Positions 28,084 to 37,244 are shown, counted from the first letter of the stretch. The stretch: DNA of 64,000 nucleotides from Streptomyces pyxinae (GCF_024756275.1 NZ_JANUGQ010000002.1:186001-250000); one strand, 5' to 3'. Program-made: numbers and translations. The notes: generated by a model from the sequence alone, not told the origin.

Positions 28084-29828
28084 CGGCCACCGTCCCGAAG
28101 GCCGCCGCCCGGGAGCCGGGCGCCCCGGCCCCGGAGGCCGCCACCCCGCCCCCGGTCACCACCCGCGAGGCGTGGCGTCTGCTCGCCGGCTGCCTGCGCT
28201 CCAGCGGAGGCGCGCTCACCCTGGCCGTGGCCGGCGGCCTCGTCTACCAGCTGGCCCTGATCGCGCTGCCCTGGTTCATCGAACGCGCCGTCGACCAGGG
28301 CATCGTGCGGGACGACCCGGGGGCGCTGCGCACCTGGGCCGTGGCGGTCCTGGTGGCCGGGGTGCTGGCCGCGCTCGCGGAGATGGTCCTCGGCTGGTAT
28401 TCCACCCTCGCCGCCACCGCCCAGGGCAACCGGCTCTACCTCGCCCTGGCCGACCGGGTCGCCGGACTCTCCGCCCGGGAGGCCGCCCGGTTCGGCGAGG
28501 GTGACCTCGGGCTGCGCGGCACCCGGGACATCGACCTGGTGCGGGGCTGGCTCTCCGGGGTGGGCTCGTTCGTCACCGGGGTCCTCGGCCTCACCGCGAT
28601 CCTGGTGGCGATCACCCGGCTCGACCCGCTGCTCGCCCTGGTCTGCGTCGGCTGCGTACCGCCCCTGGTGTGGATCAACACCTACTGGTTCCCCAAGCGG
28701 TTCGGCGCCGCCAACACCGAGCTCTCCGCCGCCCATGGCGAACGGGCCGACGCGGTCGAGGAGTTGCTCTCGGCCAGCGCCGCCGTACGCGGACTCGGCG
28801 GCGAACCCGCCCTGGTCCGCCGCCACCACGACCGCAGCGCCACCGTCACCGACCACACCCTGCGCACCGCCCGGGTCTCCGCCGACTGGGCCGCCCTCTC
28901 GCCCTTCGTCCCGGCCCTCGCCGTCGGCGCCGGGCTCGGGCTCGGCGGCCTCGCCGTACTGCGCGGCTCCATGTCGGTCGGCGGCATCGTGGCGTTCACC
29001 AGCTGGATGAGCATGCTGGTGCTCTGGGTCGGGGTGCTCACCCTGCGGCTCAGCCAGCTCAGCCAGGCCGCCACCGCCGCCCGCCGGCTCCAGGAAGTGC
29101 TGCTCCCGCGCCCCGGCGACGCCCCGCCGCCGGCCGGCGCCACGGCGCTGCCCGCCACCGGCACCCTCACGGCCGAGGGGCTGACCCTGGAGGCCGGCGG
29201 CCGGCCGCTGCTCGGCCCGCTCGACCTCACCGCCCGGCCGGGTGAACTCCTCGTGGTCACCGGCCCCATGGCGTCCGGCAAGACCAGCCTGCTGCGGGCC
29301 CTCGCCCAGCTGGCCGAACCCGCCGCCGGGACCGTCCGGTTCGCCGGCGTCCCGCTCACCGGGGCCGCCCCGGAGGCGGTGCACGCCGCCCTCGGTCACG
29401 TACCCCAGCGGCCCGTCACCCTCAGCGGCACCCTCGCCGACAACCTTCGGCTCGGCGGCGACCACGACACCGCCGCCCTCCGCGACGCCTGCCGGGTCGC
29501 CGCCCTGGACGGCTGTCTCGACACCCTCCCGGACGGCCTGGACACCCCGGTGGGGGAGCGCGGCTCCACCCTCTCCGGCGGCCAGCTCCAGCGGCTGGCC
29601 CTCGCCCGGGCGGTGCTGCGCCGACCCGCCGTCCTGCTCCTCGACGACGTGACCTCGGCCGTGGACCCCGCCACCGAACGCCTGATCCTGGACCGGCTCC
29701 GCGCCTGGGCGGGGGAGACCGCCCTGGTCTGGGCGACCCACCGGGAGGCCGTCATCGCCGCTGCCGACCACGTCCTCCGGCTCGAACCGGCCGACACGAC
29801 CAAGGAACGGATGACGACCGGTGGCTGA
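28080..29828 (+). CDS. ABC transporter permease-ATPase, subunit 1 of a heterodimer (IrtA/YbtP-like)
   Basis: A 582-residue half-transporter: an exporter-fold membrane domain (about residues 35-340) then an ATPase domain. Walker A is GPMASGKTS (near residue 395), the signature is a canonical LSGGQ, and the H-loop is in ATHRE. Walker B reads LLLDDVTSAVD, with Asp (near residue 523) where the catalytic Glu normally stands. This makes one degenerate ATP site, a feature of heterodimeric ABC proteins. It overlaps the hydrolase by 4 bp and the second ABC gene by 8 bp, so the two are surely co-expressed. Context with a siderophore-interacting protein suggests ferri-siderophore import as in IrtAB/YbtPQ, but siderophore export cannot be excluded. 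Confidence 0.92.
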   Translation: MTATVPKAAAREPGAPAPEAATPPPVTTREAWRLLAGCLRSSGGALTLAVAGGLVYQLALIALPWFIERAVDQGIVRDDPGALRTWAVAVLVAGVLAALAEMVLGWYSTLAATAQGNRLYLALADRVAGLSAREAARFGEGDLGLRGTRDIDLVRGWLSGVGSFVTGVLGLTAILVAITRLDPLLALVCVGCVPPLVWINTYWFPKRFGAANTELSAAHGERADAVEELLSASAAVRGLGGEPALVRRHHDRSATVTDHTLRTARVSADWAALSPFVPALAVGAGLGLGGLAVLRGSMSVGGIVAFTSWMSMLVLWVGVLTLRLSQLSQAATAARRLQEVLLPRPGDAPPPAGATALPATGTLTAEGLTLEAGGRPLLGPLDLTARPGELLVVTGPMASGKTSLLRALAQLAEPAAGTVRFAGVPLTGAAPEAVHAALGHVPQRPVTLSGTLADNLRLGGDHDTAALRDACRVAALDGCLDTLPDGLDTPVGERGSTLSGGQLQRLALARAVLRRPAVLLLDDVTSAVDPATERLILDRLRAWAGETALVWATHREAVIAAADHVLRLEPADTTKERMTTGG

Positions 29829-31614
29829 CCATCCCCGCCTCTCCGCCGCGCCCGACCAGCGCCGGGTGCTGCGCCGCGCCTGGCCCCACCTCCGCCCGCA
29901 CCGGCGCGGCATCGCCCTGGCGCTGGCCACCAGCGCCGCCGCCACCGCCTGCGCGGTCGCCGTGCCCGCCGTCGTCGGCGCGGGCGTGGACCGACTGCTC
30001 GCCCGCGACCGCGCCGGACTGCTCATCGCCGTGGCCGCGCTCACCGCCCTCGCCCTGCTGCGGCTGTTCCTCTTCCGCCGCTCCGAGCTGCTGCTCACCA
30101 CCACCGGCGAGCGTGTGGTGCGCGGCCTGCGCGACCTGGCCGTCACCCGGCTCTCCCGCGCCCCGCTGCGCTTCCTCGAGGCCCACCCCTCCGGCGATCT
30201 GCTCCGCCGTACCACCACCGAGATCGCGGACCTGGCCAACTTCGTCCGGGGCCAGCTTCCCGACGTCCTCACCGTGGCGGGCTATCTGGTGTTCACCACC
30301 GTGGTGCTGCTCGGTTATTCGCCGCTGCTGACGGTGGCCCTGCTCGCGGTGTTCACCCCGGCCATCGTCGGGGTGCTGCGGCTCTTCCGGAAGCACGCCA
30401 ATCCGGCGTTCGCCGCCGAGGCCGCCGCCGCCGGCACGGTGGCCGCCACCTACCGGGAGCTGGTCCAGTCCCGGGAGATGCTCCGCACCGCCGGCGGCAC
30501 CGGCTACTGGCGGAAGCGCTTCCTCGCCGACAACGAGGCCCGCTTCCGGGCGGCCCGGCGCAGCCAGCGGGCGCTGTTCCTGATCAGCCTCTCCCGGGTG
30601 GTGCAGGGGCTCACCACCGCCCTTCTGCTGCTGCTCGGCGGCCGGCTGGCCACCGAGGGAGCCATCAGCGTCGGCACGGTGGTGGTCTTCGTCCTCGCCA
30701 CCCGCCAGCTCTTCGACTCCGCCACCCAGGCGTCCGGCCTCGTCGGCCAGGCCCAGGTCTCCCTGGTCGGCCTGGCCCGGCTGCTCGACCTGCTGACCGT
30801 CACCGACACCCCGGGCCCGGCGGACGCCCCGGACACTCCGGCCGCCACGAGCACCCTGGGCACCCCGGGCGCTCCGGGCCTGGCGGGGGGCGCCGGTACG
30901 CGGCCGGAACCGGCCCGAGCCCGGAGCCGCACCGCCGGGCGGGGGGTGCTGGAGGCGACCGGGGTGCACTACGCGTACGTCCCCGGTGCTGAGGTGCTGG
31001 GTGGGCTCTCGCTCCGGATCGGACCCGGCGAGCGGGTCGGTCTCGCCGGGCCCACCGGCTCCGGGAAGACCACCCTCGCCAAACTGCTCACCGGCCTCTA
31101 CCCGCCCGACCGGGGCACCGTCCGCTACGACGGCCACGACCTCGCCGCCCTGGATCCCGGCGAACTCCGCCGCCGACTGGTCCTGGTCCCGCAGCGGGTG
31201 CACATGATCGCCGGCACCCTGCTGGACAATCTGGCCCTGGTGCCGGGGGAGCCGGCGGAGCGGACGGTCGCCCGGGCGGTGGACCGGCTCGGCCTGGGCG
31301 CCTGGGTGGACACCCTCGACCGGGGACTGCACACCCCCCTGGGCCGGGGCGCGGCCGGGCTCTCGGCGGGTGAACTGCAGCTCGTCGGCCTGGTGCGCGC
31401 CGCCCTGGTGGACCCGGCGGTGCTGGTGCTGGACGAGGCCACCGCCGACATCGACCCGGCCACCGCCGCCGCCCTGGAGACGGCGCTCGACACCCTGCGC
31501 GCCGACCGTACGCTGCTGGTCATCGCCCACCGGGAGGCCACCGTCCGCAGGCTGCCCCGGGTCGTCCGGCTGGAGGCGCACCGGGACGCCGAGCCGGTGC
31601 CGCAGGGCTCCTGA
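29821..31614 (+). CDS. ABC transporter permease-ATPase, subunit 2 of a heterodimer (IrtB/YbtQ-like)
   Basis: A 597-residue half-transporter starting at GTG 29821 inside the end of its partner. The membrane domain spans about residues 20-320. A Pro/Ala/Gly-rich linker (about 335-375) precedes the ATPase domain, which has Walker A GPTGSGKTT, Walker B VLVLDEATADID with the catalytic Glu, and an altered signature LSAGE near residue 514 instead of LSGGQ. With the Asp in subunit 1 this forms the expected split: a degenerate site from subunit 1 Walker motifs and subunit 2 signature, and a consensus site from the reverse pair. It is the last gene of the iron-uptake run and converges on lutC with a 33-bp gap. 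Confidence 0.92.
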   Translation: MADHPRLSAAPDQRRVLRRAWPHLRPHRRGIALALATSAAATACAVAVPAVVGAGVDRLLARDRAGLLIAVAALTALALLRLFLFRRSELLLTTTGERVVRGLRDLAVTRLSRAPLRFLEAHPSGDLLRRTTTEIADLANFVRGQLPDVLTVAGYLVFTTVVLLGYSPLLTVALLAVFTPAIVGVLRLFRKHANPAFAAEAAAAGTVAATYRELVQSREMLRTAGGTGYWRKRFLADNEARFRAARRSQRALFLISLSRVVQGLTTALLLLLGGRLATEGAISVGTVVVFVLATRQLFDSATQASGLVGQAQVSLVGLARLLDLLTVTDTPGPADAPDTPAATSTLGTPGAPGLAGGAGTRPEPARARSRTAGRGVLEATGVHYAYVPGAEVLGGLSLRIGPGERVGLAGPTGSGKTTLAKLLTGLYPPDRGTVRYDGHDLAALDPGELRRRLVLVPQRVHMIAGTLLDNLALVPGEPAERTVARAVDRLGLGAWVDTLDRGLHTPLGRGAAGLSAGELQLVGLVRAALVDPAVLVLDEATADIDPATAAALETALDTLRADRTLLVIAHREATVRRLPRVVRLEAHRDAEPVPQGS

Positions 31615-31647
31615 ACCGGCCGTCCCGGGCCCGTCGCTCCGGGCACG

Positions 31648-32340
31648 TCATTCCGGGCCGGTGATCACCACGTCCAGCGTCCGGGGGCCGTGCACTCCCT
31701 CCACCCGGTCGAGTTCGATGTCACTGGTGGCCGAGGGACCGGAGATCCAGGTGAGCGGCCGGGCCGGATCGAGCCGGGGCAGGGCCCGGGGGAGCGAGGC
31801 GACCACCTGGCCCGGCGCCTCGACCACACAGATGTGATGGTCGGGCACGAGGGTGAGGGCCCGGCGCCCCTGTCCCGGGCCCGCGTCGAGCACAAGGGTC
31901 CCGGTCTCCGCGACCGCCAGCGCGCAGCCGGTCACCACACTGTCCGCCGCGTCCAGCAGGGCCGGGGTCAACAGGTCCTTCTCGTCATGGAGTTGCTCGA
32001 CCCCCGTCGTCCCCGCCAGCCAGTGACCGGGCAGTCCCGGCGGGACCACCACCGTCCGGGACCCGCGCGCCGCGAGCAGCCCGGCCAGCACCGCCGGGAG
32101 CCCGGACCGGTCCGTCCGGTGCACCGCGGCCCGGTACTCGGTGAGGTGCCGGGCGAGCAACTCCGCCAGCGCGGCCGGGTCCTCGTCGGTGTGGACGTCC
32201 AGATACCCGCGGCCGACCGGTACGTCCCCGGGCCGCTCACCGGGCGGTCGGCCCGCGAGCGCGGCGCGGATCCGCCCGAGCACCAGTTCCCGCGACCCGC
32301 CGGCCGCCGTCCCGGGCCCCCGGGCCGCCTCCGTGGTCAT
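31648..32340 (-). CDS. lutC: Lactate utilisation protein LutC (LUD domain)
   Basis: A 230-residue LUD-domain protein, third member of the LutABC L-lactate oxidation complex. It shows the GCALAVAETGTLVLD core and the ALTLVPDHHICVV strand typical of the family. The start was taken at ATG 32340, which overlaps the lutB stop (ATGA). An upstream-extended reading frame exists but runs through lutB and has no family similarity. In Bacillus subtilis LutABC converts lactate to pyruvate. The same LUD motif (VAETGTLVVVESEG) occurs in LutB next door. Confidence 0.92.
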   Translation of the reverse strand: MTTEAARGPGTAAGGSRELVLGRIRAALAGRPPGERPGDVPVGRGYLDVHTDEDPAALAELLARHLTEYRAAVHRTDRSGLPAVLAGLLAARGSRTVVVPPGLPGHWLAGTTGVEQLHDEKDLLTPALLDAADSVVTGCALAVAETGTLVLDAGPGQGRRALTLVPDHHICVVEAPGQVVASLPRALPRLDPARPLTWISGPSATSDIELDRVEGVHGPRTLDVVITGPE

Positions 32341-33875
32341 CGCTCCTCCTCCGTGCCGTGGTCCGGACGGCCCCGGTCCGTACCGTGTTCCCTTCGCCCG
32401 CCCCCGGGGCCGGGTTCCCGCCGGTCCTGGTCCGGCCCGCCGGGTTCCGCGCCGCCCGCGCCCCGCCCCGCCCACCAGGCGCGGAACGACTCGGCCGGGA
32501 CCTGGGGCGTGTCCCGGGAGGCGGTCCAGGCCCCGGCCGGCCCCGGCAGCGGAATCCGGCGCGGCACCAGTCCGCGTACCGCCGAGGCGGCCCGCTGGGC
32601 CCGGGCCAGCCGGGCGGGGTCCTCCAGCACCCAGCGGCCCGCCCGCATCGCCGCCCGCTCCGCCCGGTGACCCGCCTGCCCGGCCACCCGTTCGCGCAGC
32701 TCCACCAGCACCTCGGGGATGTCGATGGCGACCGGACACACCTCGTAACAAGCCCCGCAGAGCGAGGAGGCATAGGGCAGCGAGGCGTCGATCCCGCTCT
32801 CCGTGCCGCGCAGTTGGGGACTGAGGATGGCGCCGATCGGCCCCGGGTAGACCGAGCCGTAGGCATGGCCGCCGGCCCGCTCGTACACCGGGCAGACATT
32901 GAGACAGGCCGAACAGCGGATGCAGCGCAGCGCCTGCCGGCCCACCTCGTCGGCGAGGGTCGCGGTGCGCCCGTTGTCCAGCAGCACCAGATGGAAGTGG
33001 CGCGGACCGTCCCCGTCCCGCACCCCGGTCCAGGTGCTGGTGTACGGGTTCATCCGCTCGGCCGTCGAGGAGCGCGGCAGCGTCTGGAGGAACACCTCCA
33101 GGTCCCGCCAGGTCGGTACCACCTTCTCGATGCCGGCCACCGTGATCAGGGTCTCCGGCAGGGTGAGGCACATCCGGCCGTTGCCCTCCGACTCGACCAC
33201 CACCAGGGTGCCGGTCTCCGCCACCATGAAGTTGGCCCCGGAGACGGCCACCCTGGCGCGCAGGAACTTCTCCCGCAGATGCAGTCGCGCCGCCTCGGCC
33301 AGTTCGGCCGGCTCATCGCCCAGGCCGTCCGGCGCCGGGCGCCCCCAACGGCCCATCTCGGCGCGGAAGATGTCCCAGATCTCACTCCGGTTGCGATGGA
33401 TGGCGGGCACCAGGATGTGCGAGGGGCGGTCCCGGCCCAACTGCACGATCAGCTCGGCCAGATCGGTCTCGTAGGCGGTGATTCCCTCGGCCGCCAGTGC
33501 CTCGTTGAGACCGGTCTCCTGGGTCGCCATCGACTTGACCTTGACGACCTCCCGCTCGCCGGTGGCCCGTACCAGCTCCGCCACGATCCGGTTGGCCTCG
33601 GTGGCGTCGGCCGCCCAGTGCACCGTGCCCCCGGCCGCGGTGACCCGCTCCTCCAGCTGGAGCACATAGTGGTCGAGATGGCGCAGCGTACGGTCCTTGA
33701 TCTCCTTGCCCGCCTGCCGGAGCTGCTCCCAGTCGGCCAGCTCCGCCACCGCCCCGGCCCGTTTCTCCCGGATGGTGTGGGTCGCCCGGCGGAGGTTGTT
33801 CCGCAGCGTCCGGTCGCGCACCGCCTCGCGCGCCGCGCGGGGGAAGGCCGGCATCCCGACGAAGGTGCGGCTCAT
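32337..33875 (-). CDS. lutB: Lactate utilisation iron-sulfur protein LutB
   Basis: A 512-residue protein with an N-terminal LUD domain (HILVPAIHRNRSEIWDIF, VAETGTLVV) and a C-terminal ferredoxin-like part with two [4Fe-4S] motifs, CIRCSACLNVCP and CGACYEVCP. It is the electron-transfer subunit of the LutABC lactate dehydrogenase complex. Start ATG 33875 overlaps the lutA stop (ATGA), and the 3' end overlaps lutC the same way, so the three are translationally coupled. Confidence 0.95.
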   Translation of the reverse strand: MSRTFVGMPAFPRAAREAVRDRTLRNNLRRATHTIREKRAGAVAELADWEQLRQAGKEIKDRTLRHLDHYVLQLEERVTAAGGTVHWAADATEANRIVAELVRATGEREVVKVKSMATQETGLNEALAAEGITAYETDLAELIVQLGRDRPSHILVPAIHRNRSEIWDIFRAEMGRWGRPAPDGLGDEPAELAEAARLHLREKFLRARVAVSGANFMVAETGTLVVVESEGNGRMCLTLPETLITVAGIEKVVPTWRDLEVFLQTLPRSSTAERMNPYTSTWTGVRDGDGPRHFHLVLLDNGRTATLADEVGRQALRCIRCSACLNVCPVYERAGGHAYGSVYPGPIGAILSPQLRGTESGIDASLPYASSLCGACYEVCPVAIDIPEVLVELRERVAGQAGHRAERAAMRAGRWVLEDPARLARAQRAASAVRGLVPRRIPLPGPAGAWTASRDTPQVPAESFRAWWAGRGAGGAEPGGPDQDRREPGPGGGRREHGTDRGRPDHGTEEER

Positions 33876-34813
33876 GCCGTCACCTCGGTCCCGCCCGCGT
33901 CCCGGCGGGTGCCCGGACCGTCCCCGGGTCCGTCCTCCCGCGCGGCGAGGATCTCCGCGAGGTGCAGCGGCCGGAGGGCCGCCCCCCGGCGGGAGAGCAC
34001 GCCGCCGATGTGCAGCAGACAGGAGTTGTCGGCGGCGCACAGCACCTCGGCCCCGCTCGCCACCGCGTGCTCCGCCTTGTCGGCGCCCATCGCCGCCGAC
34101 ACGTCCGGATTCTTCACCGCGAAGGTGCCGCCGAAGCCACAGCACTCCTCGGCGCCCGGCAGCTCCACCCGCTCCAGCCCCCGCACCGCCGCCAGCAGCC
34201 GGTCCGGCCGGTCACCGAGCCCCAGCACCCGCAACCCGTGACAGGTCGGGTGGTAGGCCACCCGGTGCGGAAAGGAGGCGCCCACATCGGTCACGCCCAG
34301 CACGTCCACCAGGAACTCGGTCAGTTCGTACGTCCGTTCCACCAGCGGCGCCAGTTCCCGGGCGAGCCCGTCGCCGCGTCCCTCCGCCCGGGCCCGCGCG
34401 CCGAGGCGCGGGTAGACGTCCCGCACCATGGCGGCGCACGAGCCGGACGGGACGACCACGTAGTCGTACCCGGCGAACACCTCCGCGCTGCGGCGGGCCA
34501 GCGGCTCCGCGTCCCGCCGGTAGCCGGTGTTGTAGTGCGCCTGGCCGCAACACGTCTGCCCCGCCGGGAAGTCCACCGTGACACCCAGCCGTTCGAGCAG
34601 CTCCACCACGGCCCGCCCGGTGCCGGGGTAGAGGGTGTCGTTGACACAGGTGAGGAAGAGCGCGACCCGCCCCTCCGGCACCCCCGCCGCCCCTCTCTCC
34701 GCCGTCACCGCCCCTCTTTCCGCCGTCGCCGGGCCGGATCCGCCGGCCGGCTCCGTCGCCGGTGTGCTCAGGGAGTGTCCGGGCGCTGCGCTGTCGCTTT
34801 CGTGACGGGTCAT
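33872..34813 (-). CDS. lutA: Lactate utilisation iron-sulfur protein LutA (CCG domains)
   Basis: A 313-residue protein with two cysteine-rich CCG-type motifs, TCCGQAHYNTG and ECCGFGGTFAVKN, that bind an iron-sulfur cluster in LutA/GlpC/heterodisulfide-reductase relatives. It opens with about 45 poorly conserved residues before the VALFLTCVNDTLYPG strand where family members usually begin, so ATG 34813 is the best start seen but a later start is possible. First gene of lutABC. A serine hydrolase lies upstream on the same strand, 222 bp away. Confidence 0.93.
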   Translation of the reverse strand: MTRHESDSAAPGHSLSTPATEPAGGSGPATAERGAVTAERGAAGVPEGRVALFLTCVNDTLYPGTGRAVVELLERLGVTVDFPAGQTCCGQAHYNTGYRRDAEPLARRSAEVFAGYDYVVVPSGSCAAMVRDVYPRLGARARAEGRGDGLARELAPLVERTYELTEFLVDVLGVTDVGASFPHRVAYHPTCHGLRVLGLGDRPDRLLAAVRGLERVELPGAEECCGFGGTFAVKNPDVSAAMGADKAEHAVASGAEVLCAADNSCLLHIGGVLSRRGAALRPLHLAEILAAREDGPGDGPGTRRDAGGTEVTA

Positions 34814-35035
34814 CGGTTCAGGGTACGAGCCGCCGCCGTGCCCGGCCGGGGCCGGGGCCCGCGCGTGTCCCGGTCCGTCCCGCCGTCCGTCCGCTCCGGG
34901 GGCCCGGACGCGCTCCCGCCCGGCCCGGAGGCCGGACGGGGTCCACCGTGGCTCGTCCCGGCCCCCGGGCGGGCCGCCGCCGCGGCCCCAGGGGCTCACC
35001 GGCGGCGGCAGGGAGCGAGCGGGCGAGCGGCCCGG

Positions 35036-36427
35036 TCAGCCGAGCCGGCCGGGCGCCGGGGAGAGGAGCGGGGCGGGGGAGAGAAGCCCGCCAGGGGAGA
35101 GGAGCCCGGCGCTGAAGGGGAGGGCGGTGGTGGAGGGGAGGGCGGTGGCCTGGCCGTCTCCCTTCCGGCTTTCTCCCCGGTGCCGGTCCCCCCGCTGCCC
35201 GGTCGCCTCCGCGCTTCCGCAGAACACCTTGACGAGAAGCCGCTGGGTGACCTCGCCACCCGTGGTGTCCTCGCCGTAGGCGTTGACCGACAGTGCCAGC
35301 CGGCGGCGGCCGTCCTCGGTGCCGAGCAGGACCGTGGAGTAGCCGGCGATACCTCCGGTGTGTCCCCACAGGGTGCCGCACCCGGTGTCGTAGCGGATCA
35401 CCCCGAGCCCGTACGAGGCACCGAGAGCGGGGGCCGGTACGGTCCTCTTCATCTCGGCCAGCTGGGCGGCGGGCAGCAGCCGGCCGCCGAAGAGCGCCGC
35501 GAAGAAGCGGTTGAGATCACGGCTGGACGAGATGACGGCGCCGGCCGCGCCCGCGGCGCTCGGGTTGATCCGGGTCAGATCCGCCGGGCCCTCGGGGAGC
35601 GGCACATAGACCTTGGCGTGCGGACCGGGTATCCGGGTGGACTCGTCCGGCACGCTGGTGTCGAGCAGCCGCAGCGGCCGGGCGATCCGCCGCTCCACCT
35701 CGTACCGCCAGCTGTGCCCGGTGACCTTCTGGATCACCATCCCGGCCAGCACGTAGTTGGTATTGGAGTACTTCCAGCCCTGGCCGGGCGGGAACTCGGG
35801 CGCGTGCTCGCCGGCGATCCGGACCAGCTCCCGCGGGCGGTAGCTCTGCCAGCGGCCCTCGGTGAGATAGCGCCGGGCGCTCGCCTCGTCGGTGATGGCG
35901 AACCGCGGGTCCTCGGTGTAGTTGAAGACACCGCTGGTGTGATTGAGCAACTGCCGGACGGTGATCAGCCTTCCGCCGGGCAGTGTCCCCGGGAGATACC
36001 GCTCGACCGGGTCGTCCAGCCGCACCCGCCCCTCGGCCACCAACTGGAGCATCACCGTGGCCACAAAGGTCTTGGTGACACTGCCGATCCGGTATCTGCC
36101 GCCGGCCCTCGCGGGTGCCCCGGTCGCCAGGTCGGCCTTCCCCGCCGCCCCGCGCCACTCGACGCGGTCGCCCTGGCGGACCTCGCCGAGCGCGGCCGAC
36201 GCGCCGCCTCGTGTGACCAGATCCGCGACCTCCTGGTCCAGGTCGACCGGGATGGCCCGGTCGCCGGCGGCCACGGCCGGCGGGGCCGGGGGAGCGGCCG
36301 CCGCCACCGGTGCCAGGGCGAGCACACCGGTACCGGCCAGCAGGGCCGCCGCCGCCCCGAGCGCGACACGTCGCGCCGGGCGGTGGGTCGAGATACTGTT
36401 TGGAACGCTGTGCGGAACGCTGTTCAT
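35036..36427 (-). CDS. Secreted serine hydrolase, beta-lactamase/D-Ala-D-Ala carboxypeptidase family
   Basis: A 463-residue class C-type penicillin-recognising hydrolase. An Arg-containing N-region and hydrophobic stretch (about residues 19-45, ending AAAAPP) form a Sec or Tat signal peptide. Active-site motifs are SVTK (SxxK), YSN (YxN) and HTG (replacing the KTG triad), with LLNHTSG typical of the family. The last 60 residues are low-complexity (LLSPGGLLSP-type repeats) and look dispensable. It may act on peptidoglycan peptides, beta-lactams or small esters; the substrate cannot be told. A plausible promoter lies about 150 bp upstream. Confidence 0.92.
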   Translation of the reverse strand: MNSVPHSVPNSISTHRPARRVALGAAAALLAGTGVLALAPVAAAAPPAPPAVAAGDRAIPVDLDQEVADLVTRGGASAALGEVRQGDRVEWRGAAGKADLATGAPARAGGRYRIGSVTKTFVATVMLQLVAEGRVRLDDPVERYLPGTLPGGRLITVRQLLNHTSGVFNYTEDPRFAITDEASARRYLTEGRWQSYRPRELVRIAGEHAPEFPPGQGWKYSNTNYVLAGMVIQKVTGHSWRYEVERRIARPLRLLDTSVPDESTRIPGPHAKVYVPLPEGPADLTRINPSAAGAAGAVISSSRDLNRFFAALFGGRLLPAAQLAEMKRTVPAPALGASYGLGVIRYDTGCGTLWGHTGGIAGYSTVLLGTEDGRRRLALSVNAYGEDTTGGEVTQRLLVKVFCGSAEATGQRGDRHRGESRKGDGQATALPSTTALPFSAGLLSPGGLLSPAPLLSPAPGRLG

Positions 36428-37111
36428 CGGAAGTCCCCTCTCCGGACCCGGGTCGGTCCGCGCCCCAGCCTTCCGGCCGGCACACCGGTGCGCGTCCGCC
36501 GTCGGTAGGGAGCCGTCTCCGCCTCGGAGCGGACCACCGGTCCCGCGACATCCACCCGGCAGCCGATGCGGCGGGGCCGTCGGGGTATACGGCGAACTTG
36601 CTTTGCTGTCAGCCGAGTTGGGCTCTCACTCCCCCGGGGGGTCTCGTCGACGGTGACCCCGGCGGCGGGCCGGTGCCGCGTCCCCGCCCCCCGTCCCTCC
36701 AGGGCCGCCGGCCACTCGCCCCCCGGGTCCCCCGTAGGCACCTCCGACCGCCGTGCCCCGCCCCGGCGCCCGGCCGTGCCCGGCGGTGGAGAGGCCGGGC
36801 CGGGCTCCCCGGATGCGGGGACTTCATGCGCGGTTGGCCGGTGTACGCCACCGGCAGGGTGACCGGTGCCGGGCGGCTGGCGCCTTTCGGTCGTTCCGCC
36901 GGCCGGCGGCGGCGAGCGGCGGTGACCGGCGCTGGGGGACACCCCCGCTTCGCTCCCCCCGGTTCACTCCGGGGCGCCCCCTCGCCGTACCCGGGCGGCG
37001 GTCGCGGCCGGGCCGCTTTCCGGCCCGGCGCGGACGCGGGCCTGCCGCGATCCGGCCGGAGAATGTCCGGAACGCGGTGGTCCGGCCTTGTCCGCCCGGC
37101 CGCGTTCACGT
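36428..37111. other. Long divergent intergenic region without a convincing gene
   Basis: Between the serine hydrolase and the nucleoside cluster. Open frames here are Arg/Pro/Gly shadows with no family likeness. It contains a relatively AT-rich patch near 36580-36615 with a good promoter for the hydrolase, and a short perfect hairpin ggggg-aca-ccccc at 36934-36946 followed by C/G blocks, resembling a small Streptomyces inverted repeat. Confidence 0.6.
36584..36612 (-). promoter_or_regulatory. Candidate HrdB-type promoter for the serine hydrolase
   Basis: On the minus strand: -35 ctgaca (36612-36607), a 17-base spacer, -10 tatacc (36589-36584). The local sequence is much richer in A/T than its surroundings. 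It would give a leader of about 150 nt before ATG 36427. Confidence 0.55.
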
Positions 37112-37244
37112 GACCGTTGCACCCAGCCCGAACCGTCCTTCCGACGACCGTTGCACCCAGTCGAACCGTCCTTCCGACGACCGTCGCGCTCAGCACGAAC
37201 CGCCTTCCGGCGACCGTCGCGCTCAGCCGGACCGTCCTTCCGAC
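37112..37244 (+). repeat. Four direct repeats of 33-34 bp upstream of the nucleoside operon
   Basis: Units begin at 37112, 37146, 37179 and 37212, each opening gaccgt(t/c)gc and closing accgtccttccgac (third unit slightly changed). Copies 1 and 2 form one close pair (gttgcacccag) and copies 3 and 4 another (gtcgcgctcag). Spacing is close to three helical turns and the array ends 22 bp before ATG 37267. It could be an iteron-type operator, or the coding remnant of an 11-residue repeat, since units 2-4 keep the frame of the next gene. Confidence 0.85.

Noticed and set aside
31648..33171. Long upstream extension of the lutC frame
   Set aside because: It reads across lutB in another frame and shows no family likeness; ATG 32340 overlaps the lutB stop and fits LutC length.
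36310..37113. Open frames of 100-270 codons in the gap before blsD
   Set aside because: Composition is Arg/Pro/Gly nonsense, overlapping on both strands, without ribosome sites or motifs.
37112..37244. The direct repeats as a CRISPR array
   Set aside because: Units are contiguous with no unique spacers, and no cas gene is nearby.
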